Notes: generated by a model from the sequence alone, not told the origin. Positions 1-7,651 are shown, counted from the first letter of the stretch. The stretch is 17,388 bases of DNA from CAAGNP01 sp045603545 (GCA_045603545.1 JAZUMG010000001.1:1-17388), one strand, 5' to 3'. Numbers and translations are program-made.

Positions 1-156
1 ATATGCGGTTTCTGTCCGTCAGGCCAGACCTTTGCCGCCGGCTTCCTTCAGATTCTACCTCACGATAGACACCATTGCCTTTTGCTATATGCTTCCCGTC
101 ATTAGGGCGCATTGGGGACTTTCACCCGTTAGAGCATGCCCGTGCTGGGCGTACAC
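1..156 (-). mobile_element. Group II intron, 5' end (domain I, partial)
   Basis: Read on the minus strand, the sequence from 156 down to 1 begins GTGTACGCCC, a group II intron 5' start of the GUGYG type. It continues with intron-core signatures: GTGAAAGTCCC (about 125-115), GGAAGCCGGCGGCAAA, and GACAGAAACCGCATAT at the window edge. This matches domain I of bacterial mobile group II introns as I remember them. The rest of domain I, the reverse transcriptase/maturase gene and domains V-VI would lie left of position 1 and cannot be seen, so whether the intron is intact is unknown. The plus strand carries an open frame through this stretch (32-286), but it is most likely an artefact of the structured RNA. 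The upstream exon ends CGAATTT (IBS1 candidate), directly after a terminator hairpin. The subclass cannot be fixed from the 5' end alone; the sequence looks more like IIB/CL-type than class C. Confidence 0.8.
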
Positions 157-159
157 AAA

Positions 160-189
160 TTCGGCGGTGAAACATCATTCACCGCCGAA
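160..189 (-). terminator. Terminator hairpin of the dipeptidase gene
   Basis: An 11-bp perfect stem (160-170 pairs with 179-189; TTCGGCGGTGA against TCACCGCCGAA) encloses an 8-base loop, 48 bases after the stop of the dipeptidase gene. On the minus strand the stem is followed by TTT, and then the group II intron starts at 156. The original U tract was probably split by the intron. Confidence 0.8.
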
Positions 190-236
190 AAAGGATAGTC
201 CCTTGCGGAATACCTCTTTTATTTTGCTTACAACTG

Positions 237-1352
237 TTATTTCTGCAACTCTGCTGCCACCTCTTCCACTCTCTTCATCACCCTGAGGAAGTTACCTCCA
301 AGGATACCTTTGATATCTTCTTCAGAGTAGCCTCTGGCTTTGAGTTCTTCTGTAAAGAGAGGGAATTTGCTGATATCCCTTACACCCTCAGGAGGTGTTT
401 CGATACCATCGAAATCTGAGCCCAAACCTACGTGTTTTGCACCTACAAGCTTGACTACGTGATCGATATGATCTACTACTCTCTTGTATGATGGTGCTGG
501 GAAGTTTGCCAACTTCTTCTCCACCTCATGATATGCCGCCCTCTTTTCATCATTATCGGGCTCCATACGTGATGCAAACTGTTTGGCATCGAAATCATCA
601 GCCAACTCGCTGAATTCGTCAGAAGCGAATGAATCATCGATAAAAGCAGGATAGAAATTGATTTGGATCACACCATCATTCTCTGCGAGGGCCTTGATCA
701 TATCATCTGTCATATTGCGTCTATGGCCACAAAGTGCTCTACAACAAGAGTGTGTAGCTGCAACAGGCGCTTTTGAGTATTTGATTACATCGTAGAATGC
801 ATCATCAGAGATATGTGAGACGTCGATTATCATACCCAGGCGGTTCATCTCAGCGATAACCTCCTGTCCGAAAGGAGATACACCACCCCATCTTTTCTCC
901 TTAGGACCGCAAGAGTCACAAATTTCGTTGTTACCAGCGTGGGTAAGTGTCATATATCTTACACCGAAACGGTAGAAAAGTCTCAACATATGGAGATCTT
1001 TCTGGATAGGAAGACCATTCTCCATACCCAAAAAGATAGATATAAGACCTTTTTTCTTGTTCTCAAGAGCCTCTTCCACTGAAAAAGCGAAAGCTACTTT
1101 ATCTCTGTTCTGGTCTACGGCATCATATGTACGGGAAATAAGTTCCAATGCCCTTCTGGTAGCTGCATCTGGGGTCAGGCTGTTTGATGTATAGATGGCG
1201 AAGAACGAACCGTCCACACCACCTTCCTTCATCCTCTGGAAGTCTACATGACATCTGTCCAGACGCTGTCCAAGATCGACATTTTCCAATAGCATACTAG
1301 GGGTATCGCAGTGAGAATCAAGCACAAAGGCTTCTTGATGTAATTTATCCAT
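237..1352 (-). CDS. Membrane dipeptidase family (peptidase M19)
   Basis: A 371-residue zinc dipeptidase of the M19 (renal dipeptidase) family, which hydrolyses dipeptides, including ones with a D-residue, through a binuclear zinc site. The expected ligands are visible: H14-x-D16 in DSHCDTP, the bridging Glu111 in GMENG, His180 in DVSH and His201 in THSCCRA, followed by the family's G-RRNMTD segment and a late GLGSDFDG motif. Length is normal. There is no signal peptide, so the protein is probably cytoplasmic. The ATG at 1352 places the HxD motif at the usual distance from the N-terminus. It lies 48 bases after the DUF2807 gene but has its own promoter-like sequence (1386-1416) and its own terminator (160-189), so it is probably transcribed at least partly alone. 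The exact substrate cannot be told. Confidence 0.93.
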   Translation of the reverse strand: MDKLHQEAFVLDSHCDTPSMLLENVDLGQRLDRCHVDFQRMKEGGVDGSFFAIYTSNSLTPDAATRRALELISRTYDAVDQNRDKVAFAFSVEEALENKKKGLISIFLGMENGLPIQKDLHMLRLFYRFGVRYMTLTHAGNNEICDSCGPKEKRWGGVSPFGQEVIAEMNRLGMIIDVSHISDDAFYDVIKYSKAPVAATHSCCRALCGHRRNMTDDMIKALAENDGVIQINFYPAFIDDSFASDEFSELADDFDAKQFASRMEPDNDEKRAAYHEVEKKLANFPAPSYKRVVDHIDHVVKLVGAKHVGLGSDFDGIETPPEGVRDISKFPLFTEELKARGYSEEDIKGILGGNFLRVMKRVEEVAAELQK

Positions 1353-1385
1353 ATATTAAGATTTTAAAATTTGTCAGTTATCCTA

Positions 1386-1416
1386 CAAAGTTAACAAATT
1401 CTATCTCTTTTTCAAA
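1386..1416 (-). promoter_or_regulatory. Bacteroidales-type promoter for the dipeptidase gene
   Basis: On the minus strand TTTG (1416-1413) and TAACTTTG (1393-1386) are separated by 19 bases, matching the Bacteroides vegetative consensus TTTG-N19-21-TAnnTTTG. The predicted start is near 1379, about 27 bases before the ATG at 1352. The -33 box lies inside the last codons of the DUF2807 gene. Confidence 0.6.
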
Positions 1417-2285
1417 GATGAAGCACCGGATATATCATCCACATCCAGTCTCTCCACATCCCTGTTGTATGTAAGTCTTGATGCACCTGACAAATCCACC
1501 TCCAGATATCTCTCCACATTCACACTCGCAGATGATGCCCCCGAAAGGTCCACTTCACAGTTTTTTGCCACCATTTGCTCGCCATTTATCTTGCTGGCGC
1601 CAGATCCCTCTATCTTCAGAGCTTCTACTCTACCCTCAAGGGTACAGTTGGAAGCACCGGATACATCTACATCCAACTCCCCATACTTACCTGCTACAGA
1701 GGCTTTTGATGAGCCTGACAGATCCAGTTCCACATCCCTTGAGACCACATCCATATTAAGTTTTGATGCACTGCTTGTATTCACTGTGCACTCGTGAATC
1801 TCACCTCTGAGATTCAGTTTTGATGAACCGCTCACCCCAAAATACCCAGTCACTGCATCAACCACTAGCTTTTCCACCTTGCTCGCACCACTTAGCTTTG
1901 CCACAAATCTGCTTGCACCAAACTTATCATCTGAATAGAATGATGTGGCACCTGACATCTCAATACCAGTAAGATCGCTTACACCCACCTTAGCCACAAA
2001 AGTTTTGCCTCCATTATTTCTCAACAACCCATTAGGAATCCTCTCTGTATCGATACCAATATGAAGAACCCCATTCCTCACATCCACAACGAGATATTGC
2101 TCGTAATCCTTATCTATAGTAATTGTAAGGTACTCCCTTGCAGACTTCTCCACTGTCACATCAAAACAATATGATACATCAAGTTTATTAAAAGAATCTA
2201 CCTTCACATCTTTGGTTACATTACCAGCCAACAGGCTCACCGAAAAGATCGCCATAGCGACCAACATTACAAATAATCTTTTCAT
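1401..2285 (-). CDS. Secreted DUF2807 (GIN domain) repeat protein
   Basis: A 294-residue exported protein. Residues 1-20 form a typical signal peptide (MKRLF, then a hydrophobic stretch to SLLAG). The remainder is a DUF2807/putative auto-transporter adhesin head domain, recognised by the recurring S-G-A/S-S motif: at least nine copies at roughly 15-25 residue spacing from about residue 110 to the C-terminus, as expected for rungs of a beta-helix. Its start codon overlaps the stop of the upstream membrane protein gene (ATGA at 2282-2285), so translation is probably coupled. Its place behind an ECF sigma factor and a single-pass membrane protein suggests an envelope-related output or sensor of that regulon; this is inference. 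The molecular function of DUF2807 is not established. No lipobox is seen, so it is probably periplasmic or surface-exposed. Confidence 0.88.
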   Translation of the reverse strand: MKRLFVMLVAMAIFSVSLLAGNVTKDVKVDSFNKLDVSYCFDVTVEKSAREYLTITIDKDYEQYLVVDVRNGVLHIGIDTERIPNGLLRNNGGKTFVAKVGVSDLTGIEMSGATSFYSDDKFGASRFVAKLSGASKVEKLVVDAVTGYFGVSGSSKLNLRGEIHECTVNTSSASKLNMDVVSRDVELDLSGSSKASVAGKYGELDVDVSGASNCTLEGRVEALKIEGSGASKINGEQMVAKNCEVDLSGASSASVNVERYLEVDLSGASRLTYNRDVERLDVDDISGASSLKKR

Positions 2286-2782
2286 AACTCTTCATTAATT
2301 TTTGTTTCTGTCAATAATACTTTAAAATTCTTCAGTCCATCCATCTTCTGCCTGTAGTGCTCTCTGACTACTTTAAGCTTTTCTCTGTCACTCATCTCGT
2401 CCGGCAATATAGACATTAACGGAACAGACTCATAATCAATATTTTCAATTATACTATTCAACTCTTCCATCTTATCATAAGTGACCATAATCTGCATCTG
2501 CGCCGATATTGCTGCCACTTCATTGCAGTAATGTGTATATGTCCTCACAATCTGCTTCTGGGGAGAGAAATAATCGATAGAGAACCCCAGAGCCAGAACC
2601 ACAGCCACAGTAGCGGCAACACTTACAAATGCCCTGCTTCTCCACCATACCACATTTGGCTTCCTGCTATCAGACTCTGCCTCCTCCCATTTGGCCATAA
2701 ATCTCTCAAAATCACCCTCCAAAGGGAGTTCTGAGTCAAGTTCGGCTCTCTGCTGTGCAATTATGTTCTTCAATTCGTCCAT
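2282..2782 (-). CDS. Single-pass membrane protein, candidate anti-sigma factor
   Basis: A 166-residue protein with one predicted membrane segment at about residues 51-70 (AFVSVAATVAVVLALGF). It splits a charged N-terminal part of about 50 residues, probably cytoplasmic and containing an ERFMAKW-like segment, from a C-terminal part of about 96 residues, probably periplasmic and helical. This N-in, one-TM layout, together with its place 29 bases after an ECF sigma gene, is what is expected of an anti-sigma factor. I do not recognise a defined zinc anti-sigma motif: no HxxxCxxC is present. The 3' end overlaps the DUF2807 gene by four bases. The role is inferred from context. An alternative is simply a membrane protein of unknown function in the same regulon. 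Confidence 0.75.
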   Translation of the reverse strand: MDELKNIIAQQRAELDSELPLEGDFERFMAKWEEAESDSRKPNVVWWRSRAFVSVAATVAVVLALGFSIDYFSPQKQIVRTYTHYCNEVAAISAQMQIMVTYDKMEELNSIIENIDYESVPLMSILPDEMSDREKLKVVREHYRQKMDGLKNFKVLLTETKINEEL

Positions 2783-2811
2783 ATCTTTTCTTTATAACTT
2801 TTTATCTACTA

Positions 2812-3345
2812 TCATACCAGAGTCTGTCCTGGCATCTCCTTTAGAATCTCCAACAGTCTCTTTCTCCCCCTCATATACTGCGACCTCACAGTCGACTCTG
2901 TCACATCCAAAATCTCTGCCACCTCCTGATAATCATACCCTTCAAAAAGGAGCAGTAATAAAATGGCCCTATACCCGTCCGGGAGAGACTCCACCCCTTT
3001 CCTAACTCTGCTGACCAGTTCCGAATCACTTTGGGAAAGTGCTCCCCACATCTGGCGATCCAACTCCTCCACCTTCAAATCCTCTGCATCAGATCTGTAC
3101 TCCTCGAGGAAAATCTCTTCCCTTTTTCTCTTTCTGAGGCGGTCTATCGCCCCCCTCACCACACTCTTTACCAGCCAAGCCTCTTCTTTAGGTAACTCAA
3201 GAGATATCTCTGATTTCAAATACTTTATCATAACATCCTGCATCACCTCTTCCGCATCCATCCTATCACCCAATATCCTATAGGAGACATTGAACAGACG
3301 CACTCTGTACCTTTGGTAAAATATATTTAACTCTTCTCTTGTCAT
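2812..3345 (-). CDS. ECF-type RNA polymerase sigma factor
   Basis: Group 4 (ECF) sigma factor of 177 residues from the chosen ATG. Region 2 is seen as LFNVSYRILGD followed by DAEEVMQDVMIKYL, and region 4 as SLPDGYRAILLLLLFEGYDYQEVAEILDVTES with the helix-turn-helix ending in TVRSQYMRGRKRLLEIL. The frame is open to an ATG at 3384, but that codon lies inside the terminator hairpin (3376-3398) of the preceding gene, and the 13 extra residues do not look like sigma-factor sequence. MTREELNIFYQRY at 3345 is the normal start. It heads a three-gene unit with the membrane protein and DUF2807 gene. It probably directs a small envelope-response regulon and possibly its own promoter (see 3367-3393). Confidence 0.93.
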   Translation of the reverse strand: MTREELNIFYQRYRVRLFNVSYRILGDRMDAEEVMQDVMIKYLKSEISLELPKEEAWLVKSVVRGAIDRLRKRKREEIFLEEYRSDAEDLKVEELDRQMWGALSQSDSELVSRVRKGVESLPDGYRAILLLLLFEGYDYQEVAEILDVTESTVRSQYMRGRKRLLEILKEMPGQTLV

Positions 3346-3366
3346 TTTCTTTTGTCTCCATAAATA

Positions 3367-3393
3367 TAACGAAAAAGGATGCAAGTTTGTTGC
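3367..3393 (-). promoter_or_regulatory. Possible ECF-type autoregulatory promoter
   Basis: On the minus strand GCAAC (3393-3389) and CGTTA (3371-3367) are 17 bases apart, resembling the -35 AAC and -10 CGT cores of many ECF sigma promoters, just ahead of the sigma gene start at 3345. No TAnnTTTG box with a matching -33 is present here. The motifs are short and overlap the terminator hairpin, so this is weak. Confidence 0.25.
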
Positions 3394-3398
3394 ATCCT
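3371..3398 (-). terminator. Intrinsic terminator after rlmB
   Basis: A perfect 9-bp stem (3390-3398 with 3376-3384; AGGATGCAA against TTGCATCCT) and a 5-base loop. On the minus strand it is followed by TTTTC. It lies 28 bases after the rlmB stop and closes the valS-to-rlmB gene block. It also lies in the leader of the sigma-factor gene. Confidence 0.65.
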
Positions 3399-3425
3399 CT
3401 CTCTAAATATTTTCAAAAAAATATC

Positions 3426-4172
3426 CTATAGTTTTCCACCCCTCTGACGGACCGCCTCATACAGGCACACTGCTGTTGCCACAGAGACATTGAGGGAGCT
3501 GATCTCCCCTGCCATTGGAATCTTGGCCTTGTCATCACACAGGGCGAGCATCGAATCGGAGATCCCTTTACCCTCAGAACCCATAACTATGGCTGTTGGC
3601 TTGGTAAAATCGACTCCGTATATATCTTTATCACTCTTTTCGGTAGCACCCACTATCTGGAAACCCTGCTCCTTAAGATACATTGCAGGGAGGCGGAGGT
3701 TCTGGGTCTTGGCCACATTGATTCGGAGCAATGCACCGGCAGATGCCTTGATACCTTCAGAGGTGATAGCTGCGCCACCTTTAGCAGGGACAATGATACC
3801 CGATGCACCTGCGCACTCTGCTGTACGGGCTATGGCACCGAGGTTACGGACATCACTTACACCATCAAGCATTACAAATACAGGGGCAGAGTTCCGCATC
3901 AAAGCAATATCTACCATCTCTTCAAATGGAGTGTAATCAATCTTTGAAAATAAAGCAATTACACCCTGATGATTACCCTTGCAAATTTTATTGAGACGCT
4001 CTGCAGGAACGAACTGGGCCTGCACACCTTTCTCCTTCAGAAGCTCCATCAGGTCCCTGAACTGTGGCGAATCAAGCCCCTGCTTGAGCATCACCTTATC
4101 GATATTTTTACCGGCACGCACAGCCTCCATCACAGGGTGCATCCCAAATAGGTAATTCAATTTCTCTTCCAT
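3426..4172 (-). CDS. rlmB: 23S rRNA (guanosine-2'-O)-methyltransferase RlmB
   Basis: TrmH/SpoU-family 2'-O-ribose methyltransferase of 248 residues, the usual size for RlmB, which modifies G2251 of 23S rRNA using S-adenosylmethionine. The N-terminal substrate-binding domain starts YLFGMHPVMEAVRAG. The SPOUT knot motifs are present in order: motif 1 VRNLGAIARTAECAGASG, motif 2 IVMGSEGKGIS, and motif 3 IPMAGEISSLNVSVATA near the C-terminus. The catalytic Asn-Arg of motif 1 and the glycine-rich knot loops are intact. It is the last gene of the minus-strand block that begins with valS, lying 79 bases after the ABC-F gene, and is followed by a terminator. Confusion with the related TrmH or RlmB-like paralogues is possible, but the N-terminal domain favours RlmB. 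Confidence 0.92.
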   Translation of the reverse strand: MEEKLNYLFGMHPVMEAVRAGKNIDKVMLKQGLDSPQFRDLMELLKEKGVQAQFVPAERLNKICKGNHQGVIALFSKIDYTPFEEMVDIALMRNSAPVFVMLDGVSDVRNLGAIARTAECAGASGIIVPAKGGAAITSEGIKASAGALLRINVAKTQNLRLPAMYLKEQGFQIVGATEKSDKDIYGVDFTKPTAIVMGSEGKGISDSMLALCDDKAKIPMAGEISSLNVSVATAVCLYEAVRQRGGKL

Positions 4173-4251
4173 AATTTTATTTTTGGACCCCTATACAAAT
4201 CAGGGGTGACTTTACAACAACACTCTCTATGCCGGACTCACTCGGAAAACT

Positions 4252-6189
4252 CTACTCTGACAGCATCATCCACTCCTCCATTCGGGCATCAAGCTCCCTC
4301 TTCAACTCCAGATACTGTCTGGTAAGGGTATCAATATCTGTACCCGCCTCAGGTGCAGCCAATTGTCCCTCTATCTCTTTCATCTTCTCCTCAAGAGTTT
4401 TGATCTTCTTCTCACATATCTCCACCTGTTTATGCTTGCGACGTAACTCCTTCTGCTCCTCGTATGAGAGTTTTGCACCCTTCTCCTCTACAGGGGCGAC
4501 CTCCACACCCTTTTTTGGGACAGGAACCTCTTTTTTTGCCTCTTGCACGGGCATCTCAAGCTCAGACAGGTTCTCAATCTTCCTCCTCTCCAGGAAGGCC
4601 GAAATACCCCCCAAGTGCTCTTTTATCTTTCCATTCCTGAACTCATACACCTTATCCACCAGACCATCAAGGAAATCCCTGTCGTGTGATACGATGACAA
4701 GTGTGCCGTCGTATTTCACCAATGCCTGTTTGAGGATATCTTTGGATCTGATATCCATATGGTTAGTAGGCTCGTCAAGTGCGAGCAAATTGTATGGCTT
4801 GAGGATAAGTTTGGCCATAGCCAGACGTGATCTCTCACCTCCGCTAAGGACTGCCACTTTCTTGTCTATATCTTCACCTCTAAAAAGGAATGCACCCAGA
4901 ATATCCCTCAATTTCAGTCTGATATCCCCCACAGCGACCTTATCCAGAGTATCGAATACTGTATCGTTCTTATCGAGAATATCCTCCTGATTCTGCGCAT
5001 AATAACCAAGTGCCACATTATATCCGAGAGCCGCCTCGCCATCCAGAGGATACAGTTCAGATGTAATAATCTTCATCATAGTGGACTTACCCTCACCGTT
5101 ACGACCCACAAAGGCCACTTTTTCTCCCCTAATAATGGTCATATCGGCATCCTTGAAGACCACCTTACGACCATTCTCATACCCTGCAGCCATATCCCTC
5201 ACCTTCAACACCACATCTCCTGAGCGTGGTGCAGGTGGAAATTTTACACTGAGGGCAGAATTGTCCTCTACCTCCACCTCTATCCTCTCCAGTTTGTCAA
5301 GCTGCTTGATACGGGACTGGACCTGATTGGATTTAGTGGGTTTGTATCTGAATTTCTCGATAAACTCCTCTGTCTTCTCGATCATCCTCTGCTGATTCTC
5401 GTACGCAGCCCTCTGCTGGGCCATCCTCTCTGCACGGAGCTCTTTGAACTTGCTGTACGGGACCTTGTAATCGTGAATCTTGCCAAGCATTATCTCTACG
5501 GTCCTGTTGGTTACCCTATCAAGAAATCTCCTATCGTGGGATATCAGCAGCAGTGTACCGGAATATGAAGTGAGATAATCTTCAAGCCACTGTATGGACT
5601 CTATATCAAGGTGGTTAGTAGGCTCATCGAGCATTATCACCTTAGGTCTTTTCAAAAGGACCTTTGCCAGCTCCACACGCATATTCCACCCCTGAGAAAA
5701 TGTCCCCCTCTTCCTATCCAGCTCCTCTTTCTTGAAACCAAGACCTACAAGGGTCTTCTCTGCCTGAAGTCTGGGTGAATCGGACTGCGCATATGCAAGC
5801 CTGTCATTTATATCGTTAAGCTCCTCTATAAGTTTATGGTACCCTGCAGACTCATAATCGGTTCTGGTAGCCAGTTCCACATTGATCTGTTCCATCCTGT
5901 CCTGCATAGCAAACATATCTGCAAATGCAGTCATCGCCTCATCTATGACACTCCTCTCTTTAGAGTACTCCATAATCTGGGGAAGATACCCTATAGTAAG
6001 ATCCTGCGGCTTGAGTATTTTGCCCGATGTAGGGGACTCAATCCCCATAATAAGCTTCAGAATAGTAGATTTTCCTGCACCATTCTTCCCCACAAGGGCA
6101 ATATGTTCACCATCGCTGATATGGAAATTTATGCTGTCAAGCAGGGTAAAACCGCCAAAAGAGACGGTCAAATCATTGATTGATATCAT
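4252..6189 (-). CDS. ABC-F family ATPase (ribosome-associated type)
   Basis: A soluble 645-residue protein with two ATP-binding cassettes and no membrane segments. Cassette 1 has Walker A GKNGAGKST, a variant signature FSQGWNMRVELAK and Walker B VIMLDEPTNHLD. Cassette 2 has GRNGEGKST, LSGGERSRLAMAK and LLALDEPTNHMD. The linker between them is long, charged and helical, as expected for the P-site tRNA interaction motif of ABC-F translation factors. The last 100 or so residues form a Lys/Glu-rich coiled coil (EEQKELRRKHKQVE and following), as in Uup/YdiF-type members. It acts on the ribosome or on DNA-associated substrates rather than in transport; the exact subfamily is not determined. The ATG overlaps the tatC stop (ATGA, 6186-6189), which suggests translational coupling. 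Confidence 0.93.
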   Translation of the reverse strand: MISINDLTVSFGGFTLLDSINFHISDGEHIALVGKNGAGKSTILKLIMGIESPTSGKILKPQDLTIGYLPQIMEYSKERSVIDEAMTAFADMFAMQDRMEQINVELATRTDYESAGYHKLIEELNDINDRLAYAQSDSPRLQAEKTLVGLGFKKEELDRKRGTFSQGWNMRVELAKVLLKRPKVIMLDEPTNHLDIESIQWLEDYLTSYSGTLLLISHDRRFLDRVTNRTVEIMLGKIHDYKVPYSKFKELRAERMAQQRAAYENQQRMIEKTEEFIEKFRYKPTKSNQVQSRIKQLDKLERIEVEVEDNSALSVKFPPAPRSGDVVLKVRDMAAGYENGRKVVFKDADMTIIRGEKVAFVGRNGEGKSTMMKIITSELYPLDGEAALGYNVALGYYAQNQEDILDKNDTVFDTLDKVAVGDIRLKLRDILGAFLFRGEDIDKKVAVLSGGERSRLAMAKLILKPYNLLALDEPTNHMDIRSKDILKQALVKYDGTLVIVSHDRDFLDGLVDKVYEFRNGKIKEHLGGISAFLERRKIENLSELEMPVQEAKKEVPVPKKGVEVAPVEEKGAKLSYEEQKELRRKHKQVEICEKKIKTLEEKMKEIEGQLAAPEAGTDIDTLTRQYLELKRELDARMEEWMMLSE

Positions 6190-6971
6190 TCTTCCTCCTC
6201 CACTTTTTCTTTACACATCAATATCGAGAGCTCATAGAGCATATATAGCGGAAGTGACACCATAAAGAGGGTAAATGCATCTCCTGAAGGGGTAATCACC
6301 GCTGCAAGCGCCATCAGCACCACCACTGCGTGCTTACGGTATTTGCGGAGCAAACCTCTATGTATCACCCCAAGTCTTGAAAGGATAGCTGCCAGGGCCG
6401 GCATTTCAAAGACAACCCCCATCACCAGTATAAGCCTCACAAACATAGAGATATATGAGTTCAACGATATCTGGTTGGGAACATCTGCACTCACCTGATA
6501 TGTACCCAGGAATCTCAGGGTCAACGGAAATACGAAGAAATACCCCACTGCCACACCTGAATAGAACAGTAGCGATGCAAATCCGAATGCAGTCTTGATG
6601 ACACCCTTCTCATTTGAATAGAGGGCCGGACTTATGAATCCCCATATAAGATATATTATAAAGGGGAAAGCCACTACAAAGGCGAGATAAAATGATACCT
6701 TTATATGAATAAAAAACTGCGCAGCAAGATCGATATTGATAAGTTCAAGGGAAAATTCGTCCAATGGATTGAGCCCTATAAGTGCAAAAAGAGCGTTGAA
6801 CCATCTGTACAGGGCAAAATCACCCTCGATAGGTGCAAGAATCACATCATTGAAGACGAAATCCTTCCCTATGAAGATAACCACCATAAAGAGCAATATA
6901 AGACCGAGCCCACGGAAAATCACCTTCCGCAGCTCGTCCAAATGCTCCCAAAATGTCATCTCCTGAGTCAC
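6186..6971 (-). CDS. tatC: Twin-arginine translocase subunit TatC
   Basis: A 261-residue polytopic membrane protein with about six hydrophobic segments and the TatC hallmarks: the N-terminal FWEHLDELRK motif that recognises twin-arginine signals, the conserved FFIHIKVSFYLAFVVAFP segment, the ALYSNEK loop (family: P-x-L-x-x-x-E), and the late AAVITPSGDAFT motif. With TatA it forms the translocase for folded proteins. The frame begins with GTG at 6971, which overlaps the tatA stop (GTGA, 6968-6971). The first ATG is codon 5, so the native start may be either one; the GTG is preferred because it preserves the usual residues ahead of FWEHL and the tight coupling. The C-terminus is acidic (KVEEEE). 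Confidence 0.95.
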   Translation of the reverse strand: MTQEMTFWEHLDELRKVIFRGLGLILLFMVVIFIGKDFVFNDVILAPIEGDFALYRWFNALFALIGLNPLDEFSLELINIDLAAQFFIHIKVSFYLAFVVAFPFIIYLIWGFISPALYSNEKGVIKTAFGFASLLFYSGVAVGYFFVFPLTLRFLGTYQVSADVPNQISLNSYISMFVRLILVMGVVFEMPALAAILSRLGVIHRGLLRKYRKHAVVVLMALAAVITPSGDAFTLFMVSLPLYMLYELSILMCKEKVEEEE

Positions 6972-7201
6972 GCCCTCGACTTCTTATCAGAATTCAGAGT
7001 ATCGTTGATCTCTTTTGTCTCTTTATCAAGATCAAGTTCGTCCTGAACATCCTTCATCCCATCCTTGAAACTCTTGACACCTTTACCAATACCCTTCATA
7101 AGCTCGGGAATTTTCTTTCCTCCGAAGAAAAGTAGAACGATAAGTGCAAGAACGATGATCTCAGTCATACCGATAGATCCTAAAAACAATAATGTTACCA
7201 T
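6968..7201 (-). CDS. tatA: Twin-arginine translocase subunit TatA
   Basis: A 77-residue TatA/E protein: one short N-terminal membrane helix (residues 1-25, including GMTEIIVLALIVLLFFG), the conserved FGGKKIPELMKGIGKGVKSFKDGM amphipathic segment in outline (FGxKKIPEL hinge, then a Gly/Lys helix), and a short charged tail. It forms the pore-like oligomer of the Tat system. A separate TatB is not present nearby, consistent with a minimal TatA-TatC system. The TGA overlaps the tatC start by four bases. The gene follows the thioesterase gene after 30 bases and has no Shine-Dalgarno sequence, as is usual in this phylum. Confidence 0.95.
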   Translation of the reverse strand: MVTLLFLGSIGMTEIIVLALIVLLFFGGKKIPELMKGIGKGVKSFKDGMKDVQDELDLDKETKEINDTLNSDKKSRA

Positions 7202-7231
7202 ATATAACAGTTTAGTTAAATTTATTAATTC

Positions 7232-7648
7232 TTAATTACTTGCAATAGCATTTTTAAAAGCATCCACAAATTCCTTAGGAGCTCTGGTAGGACGGCGTGT
7301 ATCTTTGTTGAGAAAACCCAGAACCACCTCGCCCTCACAAATAAGGTCCCCATTCTGATTAAAAATCTGGGTAAAAACCTCCACTCTGGCCATTGGTTCC
7401 TTCTCTACACGGGATACAATCCTCAGTTTGTCTCCAAGTTTTGCCGGTGTCCTGTACTTGCACGAGACAGAACTTACAGGCATCACAAACCCATACTCCT
7501 CAAACTTGGAGACCGGGAGACCCAGATCATCCATCATCTTCCCCCTACCACACTCAAAATAACGGATATAGTTTGAGTGGTGGACTATCCCCATCTGGTC
7601 GGTCTCATAGTAACGGACCTCAAGTTCCATCTCTGACTGGTACAACAT
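7232..7648 (-). CDS. Acyl-CoA thioesterase, YbgC/FadM family (4HBT hotdog fold)
   Basis: A 138-residue single hotdog-domain thioesterase. The active-site signature YYETDQMGIVHHSNYIRYFE (residues 13-32) contains the catalytic Asp and the following H-x-N-Y seen in 4-hydroxybenzoyl-CoA thioesterase-like enzymes. It probably hydrolyses short acyl-CoA or acyl-ACP thioesters; the in vivo substrate cannot be read from sequence. The gene begins three bases after the valS stop, so it is almost certainly co-transcribed. In-frame ATGs lie at 7648 and, six codons later, at 7630; the first is preferred, as relatives carry a few residues before the MELEVRYYETD core. It has no link to the Tat genes beyond operon position; in proteobacteria ybgC sits by tol-pal genes, but none are present here. 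Confidence 0.9.
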   Translation of the reverse strand: MLYQSEMELEVRYYETDQMGIVHHSNYIRYFECGRGKMMDDLGLPVSKFEEYGFVMPVSSVSCKYRTPAKLGDKLRIVSRVEKEPMARVEVFTQIFNQNGDLICEGEVVLGFLNKDTRRPTRAPKEFVDAFKNAIASN

Positions 7649-7651
7649 AAT

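Noticed and set aside
32..286. Plus-strand 84-residue frame over the left end
   Set aside because: It runs antisense to the group II intron RNA and then the dipeptidase end. Similar frames are commonly annotated over introns of this kind, and its sequence reflects RNA structure rather than a protein.
4187..4207. Hairpin ACCCCT/AGGGGT between the ABC-F gene and rlmB
   Set aside because: Only a 6-bp stem with a 9-base loop and no U tract on either strand; it is not a convincing terminator or riboswitch.
4229..4990. 253-residue plus-strand frame opposite the ABC-F gene
   Set aside because: Ser/Arg/Leu-rich low-complexity translation typical of an antisense shadow of a real gene with intact motifs on the other strand.
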